Origin: Mucilaginibacter ginsenosidivorans
GTDB lineage: Bacteria > Bacteroidota > Bacteroidia > Sphingobacteriales > Sphingobacteriaceae
Length of the DNA: 64,000 bases
Direction: 5' to 3'
Assembly (NCBI RefSeq): GCF_007971025.1
Contig: NZ_CP042436.1
Span: 2,914,001-2,978,000, forward strand
The first letter of the stretch is position 1. Every line of letters starts with the position of its first letter. Under the pieces are notes generated by a model, which did not search any database, was not told where the DNA came from, and worked only from the letters and a program-made list of their open reading frames with translations. The translations under genes and the position numbers were made by a program. Positions 34,792 to 41,858 of this stretch are shown here, piece by piece.

Positions 34792-35007
34792 ATGAAAAAG
34801 AATATGGGTACAACAGATCGGGTATTGCGCTTGCTGGCAGCCGCGGTAATGCTGATATTGTATTTTACGGGCGTCGTTACCGGAACAATCGCTATTATAT
34901 TGTTGGTATTTACGGCAGTATTTGTTTTGACAAGCTTCGTCGGCTTCTGCCCGTTATACCCACTGCTTGGCATAAATACCTGCAAAAAGACACCGCTTCG
35001 AAAATAA
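34792..35007 (+). CDS. DUF2892 (YgaP-like) small membrane protein
   Basis: A 71-residue protein with two transmembrane helices (VLRLLAAAVMLILYFTGV and TIAIILLVFTAVFVLTSFVG) and the conserved ending GFCPLYPLLGINTCKK typical of the DUF2892 or YgaP-type inner membrane family. Homologous segments form the membrane part of the rhodanese YgaP. Here the membrane and rhodanese parts are separate neighbouring genes. The two cysteines, in GFCP and NTCK, may take part in sulfur or thiol exchange. It has its own -7 box and operator upstream and should be activated by the adjacent Crp-type regulator. Confidence 0.85.
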   Translation: MKKNMGTTDRVLRLLAAAVMLILYFTGVVTGTIAIILLVFTAVFVLTSFVGFCPLYPLLGINTCKKTPLRK

Positions 35008-35084
35008 ATCAAGGCATATATTCCAGATCAGCGAGCCCTGTCAGCTTTGATATGGGCTTTTTTATTTCATTAAATCGGCATTAT

Positions 35085-35098
35085 CCAACAAATGTTCC
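35085..35098. promoter_or_regulatory. Operator 2, CCAACAAATGTTCC
   Basis: It shares the core AACA-N2-TGTT and the right half TGTTCC with operator 1 (11 of 14 positions). Its centre (35091.5) is again exactly 29.5 bases upstream of a -7-like box (GAACTTTG at 35121-35128), giving the same geometry in front of the rhodanese operon. Confidence 0.6.
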
Positions 35099-35120
35099 GG
35101 TACGACAACGTACCCTTCCA

Positions 35121-35128
35121 GAACTTTG
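35121..35128 (+). promoter_or_regulatory. -7-like box GAACTTTG of the rhodanese operon
   Basis: Differs from TAnnTTTG at the first base only. It lies 19 bases before the ATG at 35148. Its fixed distance to operator 2 matches that of the DUF2892 promoter. Confidence 0.45.
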
Positions 35129-35147
35129 TATCATAAAATAAAAGAAC

Positions 35148-35432
35148 ATGAATAATATACCAGAATTGATAAAGTCGGGAGCCCTTGTGCTGGATGTGCG
35201 AACGCCGGGCGAATATAGCGAGGGGCATTTTAGTGAAAGTATCAATATTCCCTTAAATGAAATACCGGCACGCATTGGCGAGCTTAAGGATGAAAAGGAA
35301 ATTATTGTTTGCTGCGCATCGGGTATCCGGAGCGGTAAAGCGATAAGTTTCCTGAAACAACACGGCATCAGCTGTTACGACGGCGGCTCGTGGCTTAATT
35401 TAAAAAATATGTCAAACCCTAACACACGGTAA
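35148..35432 (+). CDS. Rhodanese-like sulfurtransferase
   Basis: A 94-residue single-domain rhodanese, transferring sulfane sulfur through a persulfide on its active Cys. Motifs: the entry strand LVLDVRTPGEYSEGHFSESINIPLNEI (CH2A type) and the active loop IIVCCASGIRSGKAI, where the second Cys of CC heads the six-residue loop CASGIRSG. The end DGGSWLNL is also typical. No signal peptide, so cytoplasmic. First gene of a tight operon with a second, interrupted rhodanese, a membrane protein, thioredoxin and OsmC protein. Context suggests handling of reactive sulfur or thiol stress. Confidence 0.92.
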   Translation: MNNIPELIKSGALVLDVRTPGEYSEGHFSESINIPLNEIPARIGELKDEKEIIVCCASGIRSGKAISFLKQHGISCYDGGSWLNLKNMSNPNTR

Positions 35433-35433
35433 A

Positions 35434-35745
35434 ATGATAAACGCAATAAAAAAATTATTTGGCTTCGGCTCAAAAACGGATATGGCGGCACTTATTGCCA
35501 ATGGTGCGGTGATCATCGATGTACGCTCCCCGGCAGAGTACGCTTCGGGCCACATCAGCAATTCGGTAAACATACCACTGGGTAGCCTGCAAAGCCGCTT
35601 GTAAAAATTAAAAAAAGAGGTACCGGTTATTACATGCTGTGCGTCGGGTATGAGAAGCAGGGCGGCCCGGTCGATACTGCAATCAAACGGGTTCATGGTT
35701 TACAACGGCGGAAGCTGGAACGATCTGAAGCAATACACGAAATGA
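35434..35745 (+). pseudogene. Second rhodanese gene interrupted by an in-frame TAA
   Basis: The frame starts at ATG 35434, one base after the previous stop, and encodes a rhodanese (VIIDVRSPAEYASGHISNSVNIPLGSLQSRL). Codon 57 is TAA (35602-35604). The same frame then continues without a break through KLKKEVPVITCCASGMRSRAARSIL and YNGGSWNDLKQYTK to TGA at 35743-35745, keeping the catalytic Cys loop beyond the stop. Reading frame and length are intact, so a single base change (probably CAA to TAA, Gln) explains it. A real nonsense mutation, a sequencing error or readthrough are possible. The true stop overlaps the next ATG. Confidence 0.85.
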
Positions 35746-35990
35746 ACACATTAAAACAAAGAATATTTACCAATTGGAACCTGGTGCGGGTGATACGGCT
35801 TGGCCTGGGCGTGTGGCTCCTGGTTATGTCAGTACAGGCAAAGGATATGGCTATGGCTTTTTTTAGCGCATTTTTTGTAGCGACAGCCATCGGTGGTATA
35901 GGCTGTTGCGGGGTAAATGGCTGCGCGGTGCCCAATGGCAATGGAACAGCCGGCCCGCCAAACGAAATAGATTACGAAGAAATTAAGTAA
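35742..35990 (+). CDS. Small two-helix membrane protein with CCGVNGC motif
   Basis: Starting at ATG 35742, which overlaps the end of the interrupted rhodanese as ATGA, this frame gives 82 residues. The N-terminus (TLKQRIFTNWNLVRVIRLGLG) leads into two hydrophobic segments (GVWLLVMSVQA and MAMAFFSAFFVATAIGGIG). A CCGVNGC motif follows, then a short polar tail. It resembles small membrane proteins linked with rhodaneses in Bacteroidota. No catalytic role is known. The overlap predicts translational coupling, so the upstream nonsense codon could reduce its expression. Confidence 0.78.
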   Translation: MNTLKQRIFTNWNLVRVIRLGLGVWLLVMSVQAKDMAMAFFSAFFVATAIGGIGCCGVNGCAVPNGNGTAGPPNEIDYEEIK

Positions 35991-35996
35991 AAGGTG

Positions 35997-36296
35997 ATGG
36001 AAACGAAAAGTTTTAAAGAGCTGATAGACGGTACTAAAATGGTATTGGTGGATTTTTTCGCCGAATGGTGCGGCCCGTGCAAAATGATGAAACCTATACT
36101 GGAGGAATTGAAGAGTGACATGGGTGAAGAAGTTACAATTATTAAAGTGGACGTGGATAAAAACCCTGCCGCGGCAAAGGCATTCAATATTTCGGGGGTG
36201 CCGACCCTGGTGCTTTTTAAGGAGGGTAAACCGGTGTGGAGGCAGTCGGGCGTGGTGCCGGCCGGCTATTTGAAACAAGTTATAGGAACACATTAA
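35997..36296 (+). CDS. Thioredoxin
   Basis: A 99-residue thioredoxin with active site WCGPC ([19 protein letters not shown]) at about residue 25, the cis-Pro in [12 protein letters not shown] and the classic strand [15 protein letters not shown] 35997 is chosen over the adjacent GTG 35994 because of AAAAGG just upstream. It reduces disulfides and, in this operon, may regenerate persulfidated rhodanese or OsmC partners. It sits between the membrane protein and OsmC genes with short spacers, so it belongs to the same transcript. Confidence 0.95.
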   Translation: METKSFKELIDGTKMVLVDFFAEWCGPCKMMKPILEELKSDMGEEVTIIKVDVDKNPAAAKAFNISGVPTLVLFKEGKPVWRQSGVVPAGYLKQVIGTH

Positions 36297-36307
36297 AAAT
36301 TAAAGAC

Positions 36308-36760
36308 ATGAACACAGAACATAATTATGAAGTAGAGGTAAGCTGGGTGAACAACAGGATCGGGTTATTGCATTCGCCCGAATTGACTGACGGGATAACA
36401 GTAGCCACCCCTCCGCAATTCCCGAAAGGGGTGGATAAGATATGGTCGCCCGAGCATCTGTTTACGGCGGCCGTAAATAGTTGCCTGATGACCACCTTTT
36501 TGGCGATAGCCGAAAACTCGAAGCTGGACTTTGAAAGTTTTACTTCGAAGGCAGTCGGAAAACTCGAATTAGTTGATAGCAAGTATATAATGAGTGAAGT
36601 GACGCTGATGCCGCAGCTAACCATAACCAGGGAAGAAGATAGAGAACGGGCATTACGCATATTGCAAAAATCAGAAGCTGCCTGCCTCATCTCCAACTCT
36701 GTTAAGTCAACGATAAAACTTGTCCCGGAGATCATTATAAGCTCGTCAGTTGCTGCCTGA
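36308..36760 (+). CDS. OsmC-family peroxide/thiol stress protein
   Basis: A 150-residue protein beginning at ATG 36308 (MNTEHNYEVEVSW). OsmC/Ohr features are visible: GVDKIWSPEHLFTAAVNSCLMTTFLAIAE with the first Cys at the head of the central helix, and the second Cys in KSEAACLISNSVKS. Members reduce organic hydroperoxides with these two cysteines, and some act on persulfides. A third common element, the C-terminal beta strand, is present (TIKLVPEII). It ends the rhodanese-thioredoxin operon. Which peroxide or thiol it acts on is inferred only. Confidence 0.9.
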   Translation: MNTEHNYEVEVSWVNNRIGLLHSPELTDGITVATPPQFPKGVDKIWSPEHLFTAAVNSCLMTTFLAIAENSKLDFESFTSKAVGKLELVDSKYIMSEVTLMPQLTITREEDRERALRILQKSEAACLISNSVKSTIKLVPEIIISSSVAA

Positions 36761-36871
36761 CAGGTTCGCGGTGGCGAAGACCGGGCATTCAAAACAAGGG
36801 GGTGAAGCGGTGTCTTTAGGCATCTGTAACAAAAATGTGTTCAGCTGATTAAACTATCTTTTTAAAAAATA

Positions 36872-36902
36872 TTTGCAGCAACGTATAAAAATCTTACTTT
36901 TG
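36872..36902 (+). promoter_or_regulatory. Promoter of tRNA-Pro
   Basis: TTTG (36872-36875), a spacer of exactly 19 bases and TACTTTTG (36895-36902): a perfect Bacteroidota housekeeping promoter. The -7 box ends 9 bases before the mature tRNA. Confidence 0.85.
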
Positions 36903-36911
36903 CAGCCCCGA

Positions 36912-36985
36912 CGGGGTGTAGCGTAGCCCGGTATCGCGCCACATTTGGGATGTGGAGGCCGCAGGTTCGAATCCTGCCACCCCGA
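36912..36985 (+). tRNA. tRNA-Pro (anticodon TGG)
   Basis: Acceptor stem CGGGGTG/CACCCCG with discriminator A, D-arm GCGTAGCCCGGTATCGC, anticodon stem CCACA/TGTGG with loop TTTGGGA (anticodon TGG) and T-arm GCAGGTTCGAATCCTGC. The 74 bases carry no encoded CCA. No integrase or attachment duplication is seen beside it. Confidence 0.97.
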
Positions 36986-36998
36986 CAAAACCGGTAAA

Positions 36999-37026
36999 AG
37001 TCTTGACGTTAGTCAAGGCTTTTTTT
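36999..37026 (+). terminator. Terminator of tRNA-Pro
   Basis: AGTCTTGAC, loop GTTA and GTCAAGGCT form a nine-pair stem (one wobble) followed by TTTTTTG. Confidence 0.8.
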
Positions 37027-37495
37027 GTTTTCGGAATGTGCTGAATTCAGTTCAGCTAAATGAAGAAAGCAAAAATTGCCGGGAGCGCGATAGTGTAAAC
37101 GACTTTTACCGGTTCGGGCTATCCCACCCCACGGTCAGCTTATCTAATCCTACCATCCCCACTTCCGGAGATTATTCGTCGAACCATGCACTTAGATAGT
37201 TCCATTGCTTGTACCAACGGGAAGGCACCCAACAATACCTGCCGGTTAAGGCCGGGGGCGGGTATGTATTTGGCGAGAAAAAACATGTAACCCATCCACT
37301 TCTTCAAACCCTGCAAAAAGTAGCTCTCGAATTGCCTGGTATCCGGACGGCAAAAGCGCTCTGTTTAACGATAGCGCTCTTTTTGTTTCTTTAACGCCCT
37401 CATTGTTTTATGCGCGATAAATATTGTTACTGTACCTCTAATAAATGTCCACTGAGGTTTATCTTAAGCTAATACTGCGTTAAAATGGTTTGTCG
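37027..37495. other. Gene-poor stretch after tRNA-Pro
   Basis: I see no convincing gene in this 469-base stretch. A 61-codon frame at 37209-37394 runs into a hairpin with AGCGCT arms (37355-37360 and 37373-37378) and a following CTTTTTG, so it is unlikely to be coding. The hairpin may be a second terminator for an unseen transcript. Confidence 0.4.
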
Positions 37496-37843
37496 TTATT
37501 TGCTTAACGGGTTTGGATAATTGTCGCTCTGGTCTTCAGCAACGTTATCCAAACATTTAAAATCCTTTTCGACGAGTAAAAACAACCCGCCGTCTTCGTA
37601 TTCAAAACCAACCTTATCAGTCAGGCACCATTCTTCCATCATTTTCGCGGGCATAAACAGCGTGATCTTATTATTTTCAAATATTGCCGACAAATTATTA
37701 AGGTTGTTTTGTTGTAAGGCATAGATAAATTGCTGGTTCCCAAAATCAACGGCCTCCTCAATATAGCCTTTCTTAATAAAAAGCGCTACATCACTTTTAG
37801 TTAACCTATAGCGAAGTGAGTTCCCTTTGATGCGTATCTTCAT
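37496..37843 (-). CDS. Small protein of unknown function next to cobA
   Basis: A 115-residue soluble protein (MKIRIKGNSLRYRLTKSDVALFIKKGYIEEAVDFG). Its N-terminal half looks like a short beta-hairpin and helix, the centre has strands (ALQQNNLNNLSAIFENNKITLFMP), and the C-terminal part ends in acidic FKCLDNVAEDQSDNYPNP. I do not recognise the family. It starts 12 bases after the cobA stop and on the same strand, so it is likely in the siroheme/nitrite operon, possibly with a role in cofactor handling, which is only inference from position. Confidence 0.65.
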   Translation of the reverse strand: MKIRIKGNSLRYRLTKSDVALFIKKGYIEEAVDFGNQQFIYALQQNNLNNLSAIFENNKITLFMPAKMMEEWCLTDKVGFEYEDGGLFLLVEKDFKCLDNVAEDQSDNYPNPLSK

Positions 37844-37855
37844 TTTCTCATTAGT

Positions 37856-38575
37856 TTAGTTAACTAGGCTGGTTACAGCTCCTATAATTATGATGGCAGG
37901 ATAAGTTAGTTGCTGGTCCCTTGCTATTGCTGGCAAATCCTTTATTTTACCCCTTGTTGATTTTTGATTAGAAAGCGAGGCATGTTGTATAATTGCGGCA
38001 GGCATATCTCCGTTTCCCGATTGTATGTAAGTCTGCGATATCTCATCCAGTTTTTTCATGCCCATATATATAACCACGGTTGCCTTGCTTTGAATTGCCA
38101 ATTTTAAATCAGCAGACAAGCGGCCATCTTTTTTGGTTCCCGTAACCATCCAAACACTTTCGCTCATGGCCCGGTGTGTAAGCGGTATATCTTCAAACCC
38201 CGATGCCTGCATGCTGGTGATGCCCGGAATAAAATGTGTTTTAATGCCATTTTCCCTGGCAAACATAACCTCTTCAAACCCCCTGCCGAATATAAACGGA
38301 TCGCCGCCTTTTAGTCGCACCACGCTTCCTTGGGCAAAGGCAAAGTGTTTGATCAATTCGTGTATTTGTTCTTGTGGTGTATAATCGCCGTAAGGCTGTT
38401 TCCCAACGTAAATTTTTTCGCAATCAGCAGGTGCAAGGTCAAGTAACTCCTTATTGGCGAGGTTATCATATAAAATAACCCTGGCTTGCTGCAAAATCCG
38501 GTAGCCTTTAACAGTAATTAACTCCGGATCGCCCGGTCCGGCCCCCAAAACAAACAATTCCGGTGTTAAACTCAT
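37856..38575 (-). CDS. cobA: Uroporphyrinogen-III C-methyltransferase (siroheme synthesis)
   Basis: CobA uses S-adenosylmethionine twice to turn uroporphyrinogen III into precorrin-2, the precursor of siroheme. The 239-residue protein is the stand-alone methyltransferase type. Signatures: FVLGAGPGDPELITVKGYRILQQA at the N-terminus, VRLKGGDPFIFGRGFEEV, and FIPGITSMQASGFEDIPLTHR. Dehydrogenase and ferrochelatase (Met8/CysG-type) parts are absent and must be encoded elsewhere. Placement opposite nirB fits its task: NirB needs siroheme. An FNR-like box lies in the intergenic region shared with nirB. Confidence 0.95.
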   Translation of the reverse strand: MSLTPELFVLGAGPGDPELITVKGYRILQQARVILYDNLANKELLDLAPADCEKIYVGKQPYGDYTPQEQIHELIKHFAFAQGSVVRLKGGDPFIFGRGFEEVMFARENGIKTHFIPGITSMQASGFEDIPLTHRAMSESVWMVTGTKKDGRLSADLKLAIQSKATVVIYMGMKKLDEISQTYIQSGNGDMPAAIIQHASLSNQKSTRGKIKDLPAIARDQQLTYPAIIIIGAVTSLVN

Positions 38576-38664
38576 GTTTTTAAGTGATTAATATGATTTT
38601 TAATGATAAAAAATCGTTTAAAAATCAAAAAACTAATATTTAAATCAAATTTAAATCTTTAATT

Positions 38665-38678
38665 ATGATTTATATCAT
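38665..38678. promoter_or_regulatory. FNR-like box ATGATTTATATCAT
   Basis: Half-sites ATGAT and ATCAT are separated by 4 bases, the spacing of FNR-type sites (TTGAT-N4-ATCAA). The region is shared by cobA and nirB. The likely partner is the cysteine-rich FNR-type regulator encoded at 41857-42549. Confidence 0.55.
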
Positions 38679-38711
38679 GTAATTATCTAAAAAATTAAGG
38701 TTAAATTCAAT

Positions 38712-38729
38712 TGATTATTGCAATAATCA
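38712..38729. promoter_or_regulatory. Perfect 18-base palindrome upstream of nirB
   Basis: TGATTATTGCAATAATCA is fully self-complementary. It is centred about 85 bases upstream of the predicted nirB transcription start. A binding protein is unknown. Its 18-base arrangement without spacer differs from the FNR-like sites. Confidence 0.5.
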
Positions 38730-38875
38730 TAAAAATACTTAAAATTAAACATAAAATGGGTCATTTTTTTGGCCGCTATCTTAATATTGATTAATATTGT
38801 TATTGTAAATGCATTTTTGGTCGCAACTAAGATGTATTTATCGATAAAATTGCTTTAACACTTAAAAAAACCAGT

Positions 38876-41368
38876 ATGTCTAGACCGACGATCATAGTAG
38901 TTGGCAATGGTATGGTAGGATACAAGTTTTGCGAAAAACTTGTATCCAAATCGCCAGGCTTCGAAGTAATTGTTTTTGGCGAAGAACCACGCCATGCTTA
39001 TGACAGGGTACATCTGAGTGAATATTTCAACGGGAAATCGGCTGACGACCTTTCGCTTTCGTCCCGGTCCTGGTACGCCGAAAACGGGATAACGCTTTAT
39101 CTTGGCGACCCTATACAGGAAATAAATCGTATAACTCAGACTGTCCATTCGTTATCTGGTCTCACGCTAAAGTACGATTACGTCGTTTTAGCCACCGGCT
39201 CATCTGCTTTTGTGCCCGATATAGCGGGGGTTGAAAAGGAAGGAGTGTTTGTTTATCGTACTATAGAGGATCTGGAACTTATTAAGTCCTGCGCCATAAA
39301 TGCGAAAAATGGAGCAGTGATGGGCGGTGGACTTTTAGGTCTGGAAGCCGCAAAAGCTTTGATCGACTTAGGCATCCAGGAAACCCATGTGATTGAATTT
39401 GCACCACGTTTGATGCCAAGGCAAATTGATTCGGCCGGCAGCGCCATGCTGCAGTCGAAACTAAAGGAATTGGGTTTACATGTTCATTTAAATAGGAGTA
39501 CATCTTACATAGCCGGGGATCATAAAATAGAGGCGCTGCATTTTAATGACGAAAGCGTACTGGCTGTTGACATGCTGGTAATATCGGCAGGTATACGCCC
39601 GCGCGATGAGCTGGCAAAACTTGCCGGTTTGCAGACGGGTACCCGGGGCGGTATTATGGTGAATGAAAAAATGCAAACCAGCGATGAGCGCATTTTTGCT
39701 ATTGGCGAATGTGCGTTGTATGAAGGTATGATCTACGGGCTGGTGGCTCCCGGCTATGAAATGGCCGACATTGTAGTAAACCAACTGACCAATGGCAGTA
39801 AACTGTTTTACGGTTACGACATGAGCACCAAGCTGAAGCTGATCGGTGTGGATGTTGCCAGTTTCGGCGATGCTTTTATTACCGAACCTGATTGCCGTAC
39901 CATAGTTTTCGAAGACACGCATAAGGGGGTATATAAACGTATTAATATCAGTCTGGATGGTAAATACCTGCTGGGTGGGATTTTAATTGGCGACGCTGAC
40001 GCTTACAATATTTTACTTCAAACCGTAAACAATAAACTCGTTCTTCCGCCAAATCCTGAGAATTTGATATTAGGCTCAAGAGGTGGCGCAGAAAATGAGG
40101 GCGCAGGTATCATGAGTTTGCCTGATGATGCCCTTATTTGTTCGTGCGAGGCGGTAAACAAGGCGTCTATCTGCTCGGCGGTCACCGACCTTGGGGTGAC
40201 CGGTATTGACGGCATAAAGAAGTGCACCAAAGCCGGTACAGGTTGCGGTGGCTGCGTACCTTTAGTTAAGGACCTGATAGCCGGCACCATGAAAGCGAAC
40301 GGGCAGTACATTAAAAATGTGATATGTGAGCATTTTGATTATTCGAGGCAGGAACTTTTCGACCTGGTTAAGATCAATAAAATTAAAAGCTACGACCTGG
40401 TGCTCGATCATTTTGGCAAAGGCGATGGATGCGAGGTTTGCAAACCTGCAGTCGCCAGTATTATGTCAAGCCTTTGGAATGATGTTATTGTAAAGCAGGA
40501 TACCATACAGGATAGTAACGATCGGTTTTTAGCAAATATTCAGAAAGGCGGCACCTATTCGGTGGTGCCCCGTATTCCCGGTGGCGAAATTACCCCGGAC
40601 AAACTTATTGTTTTGGGCCACGTTGCCAAACGATATGGCTTATACACGAAAATAACGGGCGGCCAGCGTATTGATATGTTCGGCGCGCATTTAAATGATT
40701 TGCCCGCGATATGGGAGGAATTGATCGATGCCGGTTTCGAAAGCGGGCACGCCTATGGAAAGGCACTCAGAACTGTTAAAAGTTGTGTAGGCAGTACCTG
40801 GTGTCGCTTCGGGCTGCACGACAGCGTAACATTCGCTATCGAGATAGAGGATAGATATAAAGGCATTCGGGCCCCCCACAAAATCAAAGGCGGCGTTAGT
40901 GGTTGTGTCCGCGAATGTGCTGAGGCCCAGGCCAAGGATTTTGGAATTATTGCCACCGAAAAAGGCTGGAACTTGTATATATGCGGCAATGGCGGTTCAA
41001 AACCACAACACGCCCAGCTACTGGCAACCGACATCGATAAAGAAACATTGGTAAAATATCTCGACAGGTTCCTGATGTTTTATATTAAAACCGCTGAGCC
41101 ATTATCGCGCACCGCCACGTGGCTGAATAAAATGGAAGGAGGCTTGAGCTATTTAAAAAATGTAATTGTAAACGACAGTCTTGGTATAGCGGCTCAACTG
41201 GAAGAAGAAATGCAATCGCTGGTAGATACTTACCATTGCGAATGGAAGGAAGTCATCAACAACCCTGATCTGCGCAAGCGCTTTACCCACTTTGTTAACA
41301 TGCCCGAAGAGAAGGACCCTTCGGTTCAGTTCGAGCCGATGCGGGAGCAAGTGAAAGCCAAATGGTGA
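38876..41368 (+). CDS. nirB: Assimilatory nitrite reductase (NAD(P)H) large subunit
   Basis: NirB reduces nitrite to ammonium with electrons from NAD(P)H. The 830-residue protein contains an FAD/NAD(P) module (IVVGNGMVGYKFCEKLV; second GGGLLGLEAAKAL), a BFD-like [2Fe-2S] motif with cysteines at about residue 422 (ICSCEAV...KCTKAGTGCGGCVP), the ferredoxin-like nitrite/sulfite half-domain (LIVLGHVAKRYGLYTKITGGQRIDMFG) and the siroheme-[4Fe-4S] ligands KSCVGSTWC (about residue 635) and GCVREC (about 675). Length and order are normal. It is followed by nirD after 30 bases and faces cobA. Confidence 0.97.
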   Translation: MSRPTIIVVGNGMVGYKFCEKLVSKSPGFEVIVFGEEPRHAYDRVHLSEYFNGKSADDLSLSSRSWYAENGITLYLGDPIQEINRITQTVHSLSGLTLKYDYVVLATGSSAFVPDIAGVEKEGVFVYRTIEDLELIKSCAINAKNGAVMGGGLLGLEAAKALIDLGIQETHVIEFAPRLMPRQIDSAGSAMLQSKLKELGLHVHLNRSTSYIAGDHKIEALHFNDESVLAVDMLVISAGIRPRDELAKLAGLQTGTRGGIMVNEKMQTSDERIFAIGECALYEGMIYGLVAPGYEMADIVVNQLTNGSKLFYGYDMSTKLKLIGVDVASFGDAFITEPDCRTIVFEDTHKGVYKRINISLDGKYLLGGILIGDADAYNILLQTVNNKLVLPPNPENLILGSRGGAENEGAGIMSLPDDALICSCEAVNKASICSAVTDLGVTGIDGIKKCTKAGTGCGGCVPLVKDLIAGTMKANGQYIKNVICEHFDYSRQELFDLVKINKIKSYDLVLDHFGKGDGCEVCKPAVASIMSSLWNDVIVKQDTIQDSNDRFLANIQKGGTYSVVPRIPGGEITPDKLIVLGHVAKRYGLYTKITGGQRIDMFGAHLNDLPAIWEELIDAGFESGHAYGKALRTVKSCVGSTWCRFGLHDSVTFAIEIEDRYKGIRAPHKIKGGVSGCVRECAEAQAKDFGIIATEKGWNLYICGNGGSKPQHAQLLATDIDKETLVKYLDRFLMFYIKTAEPLSRTATWLNKMEGGLSYLKNVIVNDSLGIAAQLEEEMQSLVDTYHCEWKEVINNPDLRKRFTHFVNMPEEKDPSVQFEPMREQVKAKW

Positions 41369-41398
41369 TTTTAATAACCTGATAAAAAATTGAAAAGT

Positions 41399-41755
41399 AT
41401 GGAAACAACTACGGTAATAGATATACAATGGGTTTTGGCCTGCTACGCAGATGATGTTCCTGCAAATGGCGGCGCTTGTGTGAAATTGAAAGATCAGCAG
41501 ATCGCTATTTTTAATTTTACCCGTCGCGGCGAATGGTACGCTACGCAAAACCTTTGCCCTCACAAACAGCAAATGGTTTTGTCGAGAGGCATGATAGGCA
41601 GCACCGGTGAAAATTGCGAGCCTAAAGTCGCCTGCCCGTTTCACAAAAACACGTTTTCACTGTCAAGTGGTCGATGTTTGACCAATGAAGAATTTTCTAT
41701 TAAAACGTATCCTGTAAAAGTGGTTGACGGTAAGGTGTACATAGGTATCGCTTAG
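41399..41755 (+). CDS. nirD: Nitrite reductase small subunit NirD (Rieske type)
   Basis: A 118-residue NirD homologue starting at ATG 41399; the TTG at 41390 is disfavoured. Unlike many NirD proteins, which lost their cluster ligands, it keeps Cys-Pro-His (NLCPHKQQMV) and Cys-Pro-x-His (ACPFHKNTF), so it may bind a Rieske [2Fe-2S] cluster. The remaining fold (RGEWYATQNLC, CLTNEEFSIKTYPVKVVDGKVYIG) is normal. It works with NirB in nitrite reduction. The operon ends at a strong terminator at 41829. Confidence 0.93.
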   Translation: METTTVIDIQWVLACYADDVPANGGACVKLKDQQIAIFNFTRRGEWYATQNLCPHKQQMVLSRGMIGSTGENCEPKVACPFHKNTFSLSSGRCLTNEEFSIKTYPVKVVDGKVYIGIA

Positions 41756-41828
41756 CCATGGTAACGATATTTCAATGTATTGCAGCGCAATATATTGCAC
41801 CTAAATAGTTTGAGAATGATGCTGAAGT

Positions 41829-41858
41829 CTCCCCGTTCCCGCGGGGAGTTTTGGTTTT
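41829..41858 (+). terminator. Terminator of nirBD
   Basis: CTCCCC (41829-41834), loop GTTCCCGC and GGGGAG (41843-41848), followed by TTTTGGTTTT. It overlaps the end of the convergent regulator gene. Confidence 0.75.

Larger units (their letters stand above)
38576..38875. promoter_or_regulatory. AT-rich divergent control region of cobA and nirB
   Basis: These 300 bases are very rich in A and T and hold no open frame. Two palindromes stand out, ATGATTTATATCAT at 38665-38678 and TGATTATTGCAATAATCA at 38712-38729. A candidate nirB promoter is TTTG (38768-38771), a spacer of 20 and TAATATTG (38792-38799). The leader of about 70 bases before nirB contains no obvious riboswitch. Confidence 0.55.

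Noticed and set aside
37209..37394. Open frame of 61 codons after tRNA-Pro
   Set aside because: No recognisable domain, no promoter or ribosome site, and it runs through a hairpin with a T-run at 37355-37385.
36912..37495. tRNA-Pro as an integration site of a mobile element
   Set aside because: No integrase, no repeat of the tRNA 3' end and no phage-like gene within the following 10 kb.
38576..38875. Riboswitch before nirB or cobA
   Set aside because: No cobalamin, SAM or molybdenum-cofactor riboswitch core is visible; the region is AT-rich with palindromes typical of protein-binding sites.
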